The translations under genes and the position numbers were made by a program. Shown here in pieces: positions 60,301 to 62,965 of a stretch of DNA of 64,000 nt. The DNA comes from Pseudoips prasinana (Eukaryota > Arthropoda > Insecta > Lepidoptera > Nolidae): NCBI GenBank assembly GCA_951640165.1, contig OX621234.1:30508549-30572548 (forward strand), given 5' to 3'. The notes beneath the pieces were generated by a model. The model was not told where the DNA came from. It ran no database searches and saw only the letters and a list, made by a program, of their open reading frames with translations. Numbering within the stretch: position 1 is the first letter of the stretch; the number at the start of each line of letters is the position of its first letter.

Positions 60301-61034
60301 AAACATGGAAGGTTTCTTTTATGTGAAAAGTTATTGACCTTTCTTTTTTTTTTAATAAATGTTATACCAAATTTTTTGTAACTTATTAAAAAGCGATCTT
60401 TTAATAGATTTATTAGACGTTCAAAATTATCACATACAAATTATATGTATATATAAGATACATTGATACCCAAAAAAATTACAATAATTCACTTTAGTCA
60501 ACTCCATTGCTTCACTTTGTTCTGACAATATTTTTAGGTATATATACCTACATACCCCTGCACTTAAATATAACTAATAGTGTGCCAGCTTATCACAATG
60601 ACACTAATATTATAAAGGCGAAAGTTTGTGAGTGTGTATGTTTGTTACTTCTTCACGTCTAAATGGCTAGAGAGATTTTAATAATATTTGGTATGGAGTT
60701 AGCTGAAACCTTAGATTAACACATAGGCTATATATAGGTAACACCGCGGGGCACAGCTAGTATTACAATATTTAAAACCTGTATTAGGCATGGGTAGATA
60801 GATAACCACAATGATACAAATATGCGACATTTAGTGTATGTTTAAAAAAATCGCCTAGAGTCGCTCATGTCAAAACCTTACAGAAATACTAACCCTGAAT
60901 CGCGCTAGACGTTTCTTCCACGAGCGTATGCCAGACTCCCAGACTAGATAGAGGACTTCCCGGTCAAAGTTCACGTCCCACCCGTCGTGGGTGATAGCGA
61001 ACGAGAACGCGACGGCTGAGTGTGCTTCCGCCAT
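24193..61034 (-). CDS. CPT1: Carnitine O-palmitoyltransferase 1, 16 coding exons
   Basis: CPT1 moves the acyl group from long-chain acyl-CoA to carnitine at the outer mitochondrial membrane, the committed and malonyl-CoA-regulated step for fatty acid entry into mitochondria. The coding exons, from 61034 down to 24193, sum to 2337 nt, or 778 residues, the usual CPT1 length, and all junctions keep frame. The N terminus MAEAH holds the Glu3 and His5 that in mammalian CPT1A matter for malonyl-CoA inhibition. Two membrane segments follow (about residues 58-80 and 97-122). The catalytic His471 is in AEHTWADAP. Other marks are [43 protein letters not shown] (about 682-688) and [16 protein letters not shown]. 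The gene spans 37 kb because transposons fill its introns. It is a single-copy model here; the fly homologue is withered (whd). Confidence 0.98.
24301..25304. other. CPT1 intron 15, part without recognised repeat
   Basis: No coding sequence or repeat recognised, apart from a short A-run at about 24384. Confidence 0.4.
25305..25542. repeat. Fold-back element, second family, copy 1
   Basis: The left arm 'ctaccggctaagtcgccgaa' to 'aataaataaaggttaaaa' pairs with the right arm in reverse complement over roughly 100 bases, with a short spacer near 25415-25440. It lies in CPT1 intron 15. A shorter relative is at 46486-46671. Confidence 0.85.
26098..26170 (+). repeat. Lepidopteran repeat 'aaacgagcaagtgggt'
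   Basis: Contains 'cctgatggtaagtgatcacc' and 'gccgcccat', a short form of the repeat seen again at 31895-32060. Confidence 0.7.
26336..26496 (-). CDS. CPT1: CPT1 coding exon 15
   Basis: Residues 690-743, with [17 protein letters not shown] and [13 protein letters not shown]. Donor GTAAGG, phase 0. Confidence 0.96.
26658..26929. repeat. MITE-like element with 19-bp perfect inverted ends
   Basis: 'accataagcaacaactttt' at 26658-26676 is the exact reverse complement of 26911-26929. The 272-bp interval is non-coding; a GC-rich patch lies in the middle. It is inside CPT1 intron 14. Confidence 0.75.
27015..27104 (-). repeat. tRNA-derived SINE, tail half (interrupted)
   Basis: 'atcccgggacatcattcacac' is the SINE tail; the rest of this copy continues at 27740 after a LINE insertion. 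Confidence 0.8.
27105..27739 (-). mobile_element. 5'-truncated LINE 3' end inside a SINE
   Basis: The frame at 27741-27388 has the C-terminal part of a LINE reverse transcriptase ([41 protein letters not shown]). The element ends at a (TTTA)n run on the plus strand at about 27105-27120, its 3' terminus on the minus strand. The clade (jockey/CR1-like) is not certain. Confidence 0.8.
27740..27900 (-). repeat. tRNA-derived SINE, head half (interrupted)
   Basis: It contains the tRNA-like head (reverse complement of 'cccatgacctccagcg') and 'gtcctgggtgg'. Together with 27015-27104 it forms one SINE copy. Confidence 0.8.
27901..28800. other. CPT1 intron 14, part without recognised repeat
   Basis: AT-rich intron DNA; no supported feature. 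Confidence 0.4.
28801..28943 (+). mobile_element. 3' end of a lepidopteran LINE next to CPT1 exon 14
   Basis: The string 'aggcctttgtccagcagtgg' then 'acgtctttcggctgatata' and a (ATG)n tail is the usual 3' end of a widespread lepidopteran RTE-like LINE. It is antisense to CPT1 and stops about 20 bases from the exon 14 donor. Confidence 0.8.
28963..29161 (-). CDS. CPT1: CPT1 coding exon 14
   Basis: Residues 624-689, with [18 protein letters not shown] and the STSQTP motif. The donor is GTCAGT at 28962; a LINE tail lies about 20 bases further into the intron. Confidence 0.96.
29162..29770. other. CPT1 intron 13, exon-14-proximal part
   Basis: AT-rich. A short piece at 29505-29540 is the reverse complement of the 'agtgcgagtcggact' head of the family at 51829-52428. 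Nothing else was recognised. Confidence 0.45.
29772..30138 (+). repeat. RTE-like repeat, long composite copy
   Basis: Head 'gccccgcggtttcatccgcg', middle 'tgtacctctagcggttttgg', and 3' end 'ttataatattaatgtgat'. The same arrangement occurs at 40900-41236, so the composite was itself mobile. Confidence 0.85.
30139..30698 (+). repeat. Three RTE-like repeat copies in tandem
   Basis: Heads 'gccccgcggttttacccgcg' start at about 30159, 30328 and 30518. The first and third copies share private variants ('gttatacttta', 'aacaaacaaacacattcaca') and the same flank 'attatttcccactagctgtg', which suggests a segmental duplication and not three independent insertions. Confidence 0.85.
30699..31429. other. 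CPT1 intron 13, middle part
   Basis: Mostly unique AT-rich DNA. A piece at about 31078-31132 ('aatcggcttccatgagcatc') is a relic of the second fold-back family (25305 and 46486). Confidence 0.5.
31430..31548 (+). repeat. RTE-like repeat, short copy
   Basis: Head 'gccccgcggtgttactcgcg' with a truncated and altered body. It ends 46 bases from the donor of CPT1 exon 13. Confidence 0.7.
31595..31800 (-). CDS. CPT1: CPT1 coding exon 13
   Basis: Residues 555-623, with [19 protein letters not shown] and the [10 protein letters not shown] carnitine-site signature. Donor GTAATA, phase 0. Confidence 0.96.
31895..32060 (+). repeat. Lepidopteran repeat 'aaacgagcaagtgggt', longer copy
   Basis: Includes 'tgatcaccgccgcccatgg', 'acattcgcaacaccag' and 'tgcgttgccggcctttaa', a repeat common in lepidopteran introns. 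Also see 40060-40190 for a worn copy. Confidence 0.8.
32061..32515. other. CPT1 intron 12, part without recognised repeat
   Basis: Includes a (TA)n run at about 32325-32342. No other feature. Confidence 0.4.
32516..32656. repeat. Perfect 18-bp inverted repeat, 141-bp interval
   Basis: 'acgttggaagcggaagtt' at 32516-32533 is the exact reverse complement of 32639-32656. It could form a stem with a 105-base loop or mark a small MITE. Confidence 0.75.
32700..32785 (-). repeat. tRNA-like SINE head, second type
   Basis: On the minus strand it has 'ggtgcggtggcggagtgg', an A-box-like start, and a B-box-like 'gggttcgatttcg'. It is not a normal tRNA: the acceptor stem does not close. Confidence 0.55.
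33274..33455 (-). CDS. CPT1: CPT1 coding exon 12
   Basis: Residues 494-554, with [15 protein letters not shown] and [12 protein letters not shown]. Donor GTATGT, phase 1 inside the Gly codon. Confidence 0.93.
33715..33932 (-). repeat. RTE-like repeat
   Basis: Ends on the plus strand with 'cgcgggtaaaaccgcggggc' and 'acagctagt', the reverse complement of the head. Body has 'gttactctttcacgccaaaa'. In CPT1 intron 11. Confidence 0.85.
34369..34525 (+). repeat. 3' end of a LINE ORF (C-terminal fragment)
   Basis: The plus frame has [20 protein letters not shown] and then a stop, a C-terminal LINE fragment followed by (GTAT)n. Related pieces are at 36845-36960 and 52485-52560. Confidence 0.6.
34549..34675. 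repeat. 127-bp palindromic fold-back element, copy c
   Basis: GTACACACGGCTACATATCA at the left end pairs with TGATGTGTAGCCGTGTGTAC at the right end. It is in CPT1 intron 11, so a 127-nt hairpin would be part of the pre-mRNA. Confidence 0.9.
34700..34950 (-). repeat. tRNA-derived SINE, divergent copy
   Basis: Contains 'cctgggtggggatcaaaccc' (head, reversed) and the tail 'accagacaactgataaac'. More divergent than the copy at 44515. Confidence 0.75.
35015..35330 (+). repeat. RTE-like repeat, long-body subfamily
   Basis: 'gcccgcggttttacccgcg', 'cacagctcctcccccgtagg', 'actttttgagtttagcccg' and a tail with 'catacatacagacat'. Close to exon 11. Confidence 0.85.
35397..35459 (-). CDS. CPT1: CPT1 coding exon 11
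   Basis: A 63-nt exon with [18 protein letters not shown], directly after the catalytic His. Acceptor 'tttgtttcag', donor GTAAGA, phase 2. Confidence 0.94.
35614..35639 (-). CDS. CPT1: CPT1 coding exon 10, a 26-nt microexon
   Basis: It encodes only VGFNAEHT and two bases of Trp473. His471 is the general base of catalysis in this family (His473 in human CPT1A). Acceptor 'ttttttgcag' and donor GTAAGT are strong, and the frame fits on both sides. The next intron is only 154 bp. Confidence 0.93.
36690..36823 (-). CDS. CPT1: CPT1 coding exon 9
   Basis: Residues 420-464, with [17 protein letters not shown] and LCFSKNGF. Acceptor 'attatttcag', donor GTAAGT, phase 0. Confidence 0.94.
36845..36962 (+). 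repeat. LINE C-terminal fragment
   Basis: 'cttaagaaaggccaggtcag' and 'aagtacctta' match the piece at 34375-34425; decayed. Confidence 0.55.
37240..37425 (+). repeat. Lepidopteran dispersed repeat (LINE-derived)
   Basis: 'atggtcatagttcacaggaa' and 'gatgatattcttcgccggca' match the repeat at 2985-3230. Confidence 0.55.
37426..38204. other. CPT1 intron 8, part without recognised repeat
   Basis: AT-rich; no supported feature. Confidence 0.4.
38205..38510 (+). repeat. RTE-like repeat, long-body subfamily
   Basis: 'gccccgcggatttacccgcc' with the same body as 35015-35330. Confidence 0.85.
38640..38730 (+). repeat. Worn LINE 3' tail
   Basis: 'actcttgcccagtggactcc' followed by 'attcggctaagatgatgata' has the form of the LINE 3' end seen at 28890-28943. 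Confidence 0.55.
38736..38973. repeat. Fold-back element, third type (238 bp)
   Basis: The left arm 'cagacagagaggagcgcag' to 'ggcactagaaaatcaa' pairs with the right arm 'ttgattttctagtgcc' to 'ctgcgctcctctctgtctg'. Arms are about 95-100 bases with few mismatches; the centre is a short loop at about 38855. Confidence 0.88.
38974..39058. repeat. Half of a second-family fold-back element
   Basis: 'taatttttaaccttcatcta' and 'tttgaacgcc' match the right arm of the elements at 25305 and 46486. It directly adjoins the fold-back at 38736-38973. Confidence 0.65.
39059..39784. other. CPT1 intron 8, part without recognised repeat
   Basis: An 81-codon plus-strand ORF at 39333-39578 has no recognisable motif and no sign of selection that can be seen here. 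I do not call it a gene. Confidence 0.4.
39785..39966 (+). repeat. RTE-like repeat
   Basis: Degenerate head 'tggcacgcggttttaccagc' and body 'tgtcggctaactccatacc'. Confidence 0.8.
40900..41236 (+). repeat. RTE-like repeat, long composite copy
   Basis: 'gccccgcggtttcacccgcg', 'gtgtacctctagcggttttg' and 'attgtaaagtttcattaaaa'; same composite as 29772-30138. Confidence 0.85.
41237..42417. other. CPT1 intron 8, exon-8-proximal part
   Basis: No exon-like or repeat feature that I can support. Confidence 0.4.
42418..42596 (-). CDS. CPT1: CPT1 coding exon 8
   Basis: Residues 360-419, with [26 protein letters not shown] and [13 protein letters not shown]. Acceptor 'ggttcaacag', donor GTAAGA, phase 1. 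The introns on both sides exceed 5 kb. Confidence 0.94.
42597..44104. other. CPT1 intron 7, distal part
   Basis: Unique AT-rich DNA, except for a hairpin at 43065-43138 listed separately. Confidence 0.4.
43065..43138. repeat. Hairpin with 22-bp arms
   Basis: 'aactgtaaacgacatgttta' pairs with 'taaacctgtcgtttacagtt' with one mismatch and a 30-base spacer. Confidence 0.75.
44105..44360 (+). repeat. tRNA-derived SINE, complete copy
   Basis: Head 'caccatagcctagttggtag' (A-box-like) and 'cccgggttcgaatcccgg' (B box), then the body and a tail ending at 'tccctagatatta'. This is the most tRNA-like head in the window. Confidence 0.88.
44515..44770 (-). repeat. tRNA-derived SINE, complete copy
   Basis: Tail 'ggccatctggtcccaaacta' and head 'gtgggaatcgaacccacgac' read in reverse. 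It lies 155 bp from the SINE at 44105 in the opposite orientation. Confidence 0.88.
44771..45727. other. CPT1 intron 7, part without recognised repeat
   Basis: AT-rich; no supported feature. Confidence 0.4.
45728..45962 (-). repeat. RTE-like repeat, long-body subfamily
   Basis: 'ttaaaggatactggaatcta' at the tail side, 'gggggagaagctgtgataat' and 'gcgagtaaaaccgc' at the head side. Confidence 0.85.
46310..46485 (-). repeat. tRNA-derived SINE, tail half (interrupted)
   Basis: 'cattgccatcgatcctaaac' and 'gacaattgataaacatac' up to 'gatttgttctgggg'. The head continues after the fold-back element, from 46672. Confidence 0.75.
46486..46671. repeat. Fold-back element, second family, copy 2
   Basis: Ends GCTACCGGCT and AGCCGGTAGC are reverse complements. 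Inner arms 'aaataaataaaggtta' and 'taacctttatttattt' pair too. At 186 bp it is shorter than the copy at 25305. Confidence 0.85.
46672..46731 (-). repeat. tRNA-derived SINE, head half (interrupted)
   Basis: 'tcctgggtggagatcgaaat' and 'cacgacctctgacttagcag' is the reversed head of the SINE split by the fold-back. Confidence 0.75.
46732..48014. other. CPT1 intron 7, part without recognised repeat
   Basis: AT-rich; small ORFs show no motif. Confidence 0.4.
48015..48235 (+). repeat. tRNA-derived SINE
   Basis: 'cgcgggttcgattcgggcac' (B box) and the tail 'ttatggccgtgtacgaatcc'. Confidence 0.8.
48236..50015. other. CPT1 intron 7, exon-7-proximal part
   Basis: About 1.8 kb with no supported exon, RNA gene or known repeat. 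Confidence 0.4.
50016..50338 (+). repeat. 'gcccgcggcttcgtccgc' repeat, about 320 bp
   Basis: Head 'gcccgcggcttcgtccgcat', 'gtccagccgtttcagagatt' and a 'cagacagacagacaga' run. An oppositely oriented copy is at 54411-54731. Confidence 0.85.
50717..50916 (-). CDS. CPT1: CPT1 coding exon 7
   Basis: Residues 294-359, with [17 protein letters not shown] and [13 protein letters not shown]. The donor is the second of two overlapping GTs (GT|GTAAGT); only this one keeps frame with exon 8. Confidence 0.95.
50985..51210 (-). repeat. tRNA-derived SINE
   Basis: 'cctgggatattatttacaca' (tail) and 'gggtgggaatcgaaccctcg' (head, reversed). In CPT1 intron 6. Confidence 0.85.
51472..51532 (-). repeat. LINE C-terminal fragment
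   Basis: The minus frame reads [20 protein letters not shown] and then VHNT and stop, the C-terminus of an RTE-type LINE ORF. Too short to place in a family. Confidence 0.65.
51599..51800 (-). CDS. CPT1: CPT1 coding exon 6
   Basis: Residues 226-293, with the family signature [19 protein letters not shown] and NSNFYG. Donor GTAAGT, phase 0. Confidence 0.95.
51829..52428. repeat. 'agggttccgt' dispersed element, about 600 bp
   Basis: Starts with 'ggccaagtgcgagtcggact' and ends with 'ctacggaaccctaaaa'; the internal 'gaagggttctgt' and the terminal 'acggaaccct' are inverted. A 'cggacggacagacagaca' run lies near the end. This is a common lepidopteran repeat; pieces are also at 29505-29540 and 54172-54225. 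Confidence 0.8.
52485..52562 (+). repeat. LINE C-terminal fragment
   Basis: 'tcgtgacaaatggaaatccg' and 'ttgtctctgcttacccctct' match 34455-34510. Confidence 0.65.
52981..53102 (-). CDS. CPT1: CPT1 coding exon 5
   Basis: Residues 186-225, from [16 protein letters not shown] to RYLVLKSW (Trp codon split, phase 2). Acceptor 'tttttcag', donor GTAATT. Too short for a clear ORF; found by homology. Confidence 0.92.
53300..53453 (-). repeat. RTE-like repeat
   Basis: 'ttacttcttcacgtctaaac' and 'acgtaaaaccgcggggcaca', reverse complement of body and head. In CPT1 intron 4. Confidence 0.85.
53455..53552 (-). repeat. tRNA-derived SINE, 3' fragment
   Basis: 'gatcctgggacattattaag' and 'agatagctgatatattactg'; directly follows the RTE-like copy. 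Confidence 0.7.
53960..54127 (-). CDS. CPT1: CPT1 coding exon 4
   Basis: Residues 130-185, from [12 protein letters not shown] to [12 protein letters not shown]. Here the cytosolic C-terminal catalytic part starts. Donor GTAAGT, phase 0. Confidence 0.94.
54411..54731 (-). repeat. 'gcccgcggcttcgtccgc' repeat, minus orientation
   Basis: Ends on the plus strand with 'gggcgaagtcgcgggcacag'. It matches 50016-50338 over the whole length but in the opposite direction. Confidence 0.85.
54935..55147 (-). repeat. tRNA-derived SINE
   Basis: 'gatccctaactaggcagagc' (tail) and 'gatgggaatcgaacccacga' (head, reversed). In CPT1 intron 3. Confidence 0.8.
55148..55669. other. CPT1 intron 3, part without recognised repeat
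   Basis: AT-rich; no supported feature. Confidence 0.4.
55670..56040 (-). repeat. Repeat with tRNA-like end, second type
   Basis: 'gagctactagccatcttcgc' and 'gaccgggattcgaaccc' with 'aatcattttttgacccg' resemble a lepidopteran SINE-like repeat. The tRNA-like B box reads on the minus strand. Confidence 0.6.
56285..57776 (-). mobile_element. 5'-truncated LINE with full reverse transcriptase domain
   Basis: The element lies in CPT1 intron 3 in the same orientation as the gene. The 3' end is a (TTA)n run on the minus strand (56289-56312 on the plus strand). The 5' end is cut at about 57776, where homology starts ([22 protein letters not shown]). Microsatellite-type 3' ends fit the CR1/L2/Rex group. 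Confidence 0.9.
56392..57753 (-). CDS. LINE reverse transcriptase, N-terminally truncated but open
   Basis: A 453-codon open frame with no stop. Reverse transcriptase motifs run in order: [47 protein letters not shown], motif [16 protein letters not shown], motif [19 protein letters not shown], motif [11 protein letters not shown], then [10 protein letters not shown] and [11 protein letters not shown]. The endonuclease half is missing by 5' truncation, so the copy cannot move. The first codon given is GTG at the frame edge; there is no true start. The open frame suggests a young insertion. Confidence 0.92.
   Translation of the reverse strand: MVKSMKRGKSPGHDGLSIEHLKYAGVHLPRVLAMFFNLCISHCYLPNSFMLTIVVPVIKNKTGNASDASNYRPKSLATVFAKVLDSLLDEQLAKHLILHDAQFGFRPGLSTESAILCLKQTVQYYKDRKTPVFACFLDLSKAFDLVNYDVMWNKLVSETSVPIEVISIFKYWYRNQRDCVRWNGSLSSMYRLECGVRQGGLSSPRLFNLYINRLIVELSSTKVGCHIDGVCTNNLSYADDMVVLSPSISAMRRLLSICESYAVTHGLKYNVGKSELMLFKARGFSYSAFPNLSLCGTPLCRVSKFKYLGHWVTDDLSDNLDIERERRSLAVRCNMLARRFARCTNSVKITLFKAYCQSFYTCSLWVSYSKRTYSDLRVQYNNALRVLLGLPWRCSASGMFAEARVDGFAAIVRKRCASLLTHVRGSTNTILGVFTDRWESPMLQRWVRLHTEI
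57777..58253. other. CPT1 intron 3, exon-3-proximal part
   Basis: No feature beyond a small palindrome at about 58024-58038 ('cgatcaatttgatcg'). Confidence 0.45.
58254..58362 (-). CDS. CPT1: CPT1 coding exon 3
   Basis: Residues 93-129, with the second membrane segment ([19 protein letters not shown]). Acceptor 'ttgttttag', donor GTAACT, phase 0. Confidence 0.93.
58363..59346. other. CPT1 intron 2
   Basis: About 1 kb of AT-rich DNA without a recognised repeat. Confidence 0.45.
59347..59483 (-). CDS. CPT1: CPT1 coding exon 2
   Basis: Residues 48-92, with the first membrane segment ([19 protein letters not shown]). Acceptor 'gttttacag', donor GTAAGT, phase 2. Confidence 0.93.
59551..59700 (+). 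repeat. tRNA-derived SINE, head part
   Basis: 'tggccttttggtctaatggt' (A-box region) and 'gtaggttcgatccccaatca' (B box). Tail lost. In CPT1 intron 1. Confidence 0.75.
59701..60592. other. CPT1 intron 1, part without recognised repeat
   Basis: AT-rich; no supported feature. Confidence 0.4.
60593..60765 (-). repeat. RTE-like repeat
   Basis: 'tgacactaatattataaagg', 'ttacttcttcacgtctaaat' and 'aacaccgcggggcacagcta', in reverse orientation. It ends about 130 bases from the exon 1 donor of CPT1. Confidence 0.85.
60894..61034 (-). CDS. CPT1: CPT1 coding exon 1
   Basis: Residues 1-47, [10 protein letters not shown] to RLARFR, phase 0, donor GTTAGT. The regulatory N-terminal Glu3 and His5 lie here. 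Only 14 bases of 5' UTR (61035-61048) precede the ATG before a likely acceptor ('tgtccttag'), so the first exon proper lies further upstream. Confidence 0.95.
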
Positions 61035-61048
61035 CCTCCGTCACCGGC
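61035..61048 (-). other. CPT1: CPT1 5' UTR portion after a likely acceptor
   Basis: The bases before the ATG follow a pyrimidine-rich stretch and AG at 61050-61049. This implies a non-coding upstream exon whose donor I could not place. It may lie beyond the mariner and SINE at 61441-62965. Confidence 0.55.
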
Positions 61049-61440
61049 CTAAGGACAATGCAATTAATTTGTCGTGTGTATTATCATTACATCCATTCAT
61101 TACACCTTACTTCTAAACAAAAGTAGAAGTTGGTGCAATGTTTTTTTTAAACAGGAATTATGCTGTTCACTGTTTTGTCATTTTAATGTAGGAAGGAAAC
61201 TAGGCATAAATACGTTTACTATGTATTTAATATGTGTATCATATTTGTGATATAAAATATTTTTATAATACATCTTAGCACACAGTAAAAATACTTATAT
61301 CTCACATATATAATATACATATTGAACTCTGTACTGTGTCTCTTTAGTGTACACTGTACTAATATGACACACATATGTACATAAACTTTATCACATAATA
61401 TATAATACAATTATTAATACAGATTAAAAATAGTTATGCC
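61049..61440 (-). other. Upstream of CPT1 exon 1
   Basis: AT-rich sequence before a likely 5' UTR acceptor at 61049; presumably intron. No donor or promoter could be assigned. Confidence 0.4.
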
Positions 61441-61565
61441 CAGTTTTGACTGGCCAGTGGTTAGTGACCTTGACTGCTAAGCCAGAGGTTGTACATTCAA
61501 TCCCCACCAAAATCTTTCTGTGATGAACATGATTTTAGGTTCTGTATCTGGGTGTAATTTATATA
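61441..61565 (+). repeat. tRNA-derived SINE, head half, interrupted by mariner
   Basis: 'tggccagtggttagtgacct' and 'gaggttgtacattcaatccc' is a divergent tRNA-like head. The body stops at the TA before the mariner and resumes at 62854. Confidence 0.8.
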
Positions 61566-62853
61566 TTAGGTCTTTACCTATGAAATTGCCGTTCTGCAGT
61601 ACTGGCCATTTCAAATCAAAATAATTTTTGTTTGGCTAAGAATTCTAATTTCAAATTAATTTTATTTTAAAAACATGGATTCTTTTTTCCAAAAGTAGTC
61701 ATTTCTTTATTGATTAGTGTTACATTTTCATCGCATTTCAATCTTTTTCGTCATCATGGATACGTTAAAAATTCGAGTAATTATGGAATATGAGTACCGT
61801 CGTGGCAGCAACGCGGCACAAGCGGCACGCAACATCAACGACGTTTACGGAGCTAACACTACAAACCAACGCACCACCTGTTATTGGTTTGCTCGCTTCC
61901 GTTCTGGAAATTTCGACCTGAAAAATGAACCTCGCGGTCGTCCGAAGACTTTGGTCGACAATGACGAATTAAAGGCGGTTGTGGAAGCTGATGATACACA
62001 ATCTACGGCTGAATTAGCAGCAGCTTTCGACGTTAGCGTCAAAACAATATTGGTCCATTTGCGTCAAATTGGCAAGGTAAAAAAGCTTGACAAATGGGTG
62101 CCCCACGAACTCAATGATCGCCAGCGCGAAGTACGCGTCGAGACGTGCCTTGCACTGCTCAACAGACACACAAATGAAGGAATTTTGAACCGCATTGTTA
62201 CCTGCGATGAAAAATGGATTCTGTTTGATAACCGCAAGCGCTCAGCAAGTTGGTTGGATCCTGGTTCAGCACCTAAACAATGCCCTAAACGAAAACTTAC
62301 CCCTAGAAAAGTGATGGTCACTGTTTGGTGGTCTAGCGCCGGTGTGATTCATCACAGCTTCTTACCAAACGGGGTGAGCATTACTGCAGATGTGTACTGT
62401 GAAGAACTGAGCACAATGATGGAGAAGCTGGCGCATCTCCAACCAGCATTGGTCAATCGCTCGTCTCCGCTGCTCCTGCACGACAACGCGCGACCTCATA
62501 CTGCACAGCAGACGGTCTCCAAGTTGCAAGAACTGGGGTTGGAAGCTCTCCGTCATCCGCCCTACTCACCAGACCTTGCGCCTACAGACTACTACTTTTT
62601 CCAGAATTTGGATAACTTCTTGGCGGGAAAAAAATTCAATACCCGAGAGGCAGTACAAAATGCCTTTGAAGAATTTGTTGCCTCCCGTCCAGCTGATTTC
62701 TTTAAGAAGGGCATCAATAAACTGCCACTGCGATGGCAAAGATGCATTGATTGCATGGGTGATTACTTCGATTAATACAAATAAAAAAATTCATGAAAAA
62801 AATTCGTTTAAATTTTTTCATACAAAACGGCAATTTCATAGGTAAAGACCTAT
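61566..62853 (+). mobile_element. Mariner transposon, copy 2 (complete)
   Basis: It has the same 1288-bp length and inverted repeats as copy 1 (inner 27 bases at 61567-61593 and 62826-62852), flanked by TA (61564-61565, 62854-62855). It is inserted in a SINE upstream of CPT1, with the transposase pointing away from CPT1. Confidence 0.97.
61756..62775 (+). CDS. Mariner transposase, intact (DD34D), copy 2
   Basis: 339 residues, with the same motifs as copy 1 (WVPHEL linker, TCDEKW, LLHDNARPH, SPDLAPTDY). The only protein difference I see is Asn (FDNRKRS) where copy 1 has Thr; the codon is AAC against ACC. Asn is the usual residue in related mariners, so copy 2 probably keeps the ancestral state. 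Both could encode active protein. Start choice follows copy 1. Confidence 0.97.
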   Translation: MDTLKIRVIMEYEYRRGSNAAQAARNINDVYGANTTNQRTTCYWFARFRSGNFDLKNEPRGRPKTLVDNDELKAVVEADDTQSTAELAAAFDVSVKTILVHLRQIGKVKKLDKWVPHELNDRQREVRVETCLALLNRHTNEGILNRIVTCDEKWILFDNRKRSASWLDPGSAPKQCPKRKLTPRKVMVTVWWSSAGVIHHSFLPNGVSITADVYCEELSTMMEKLAHLQPALVNRSSPLLLHDNARPHTAQQTVSKLQELGLEALRHPPYSPDLAPTDYYFFQNLDNFLAGKKFNTREAVQNAFEEFVASRPADFFKKGINKLPLRWQRCIDCMGDYFD

Positions 62854-62965
62854 TATAATATGTATGTTTTCCAAAATATAAAAGTATATTTAGCAGTTGT
62901 CTGGTTACCATAGTACAGGCGCTGCCTTGTTTGGTTTCAGATGGCAATGTGTTAGTTGACAGTAT
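62854..62965 (+). repeat. tRNA-derived SINE, tail half, interrupted by mariner
   Basis: 'tgtctggttaccatagtaca' and 'tttggtttcagatggcaatg' match the SINE tail. With 61441-61565 it makes one SINE copy. Confidence 0.8.
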
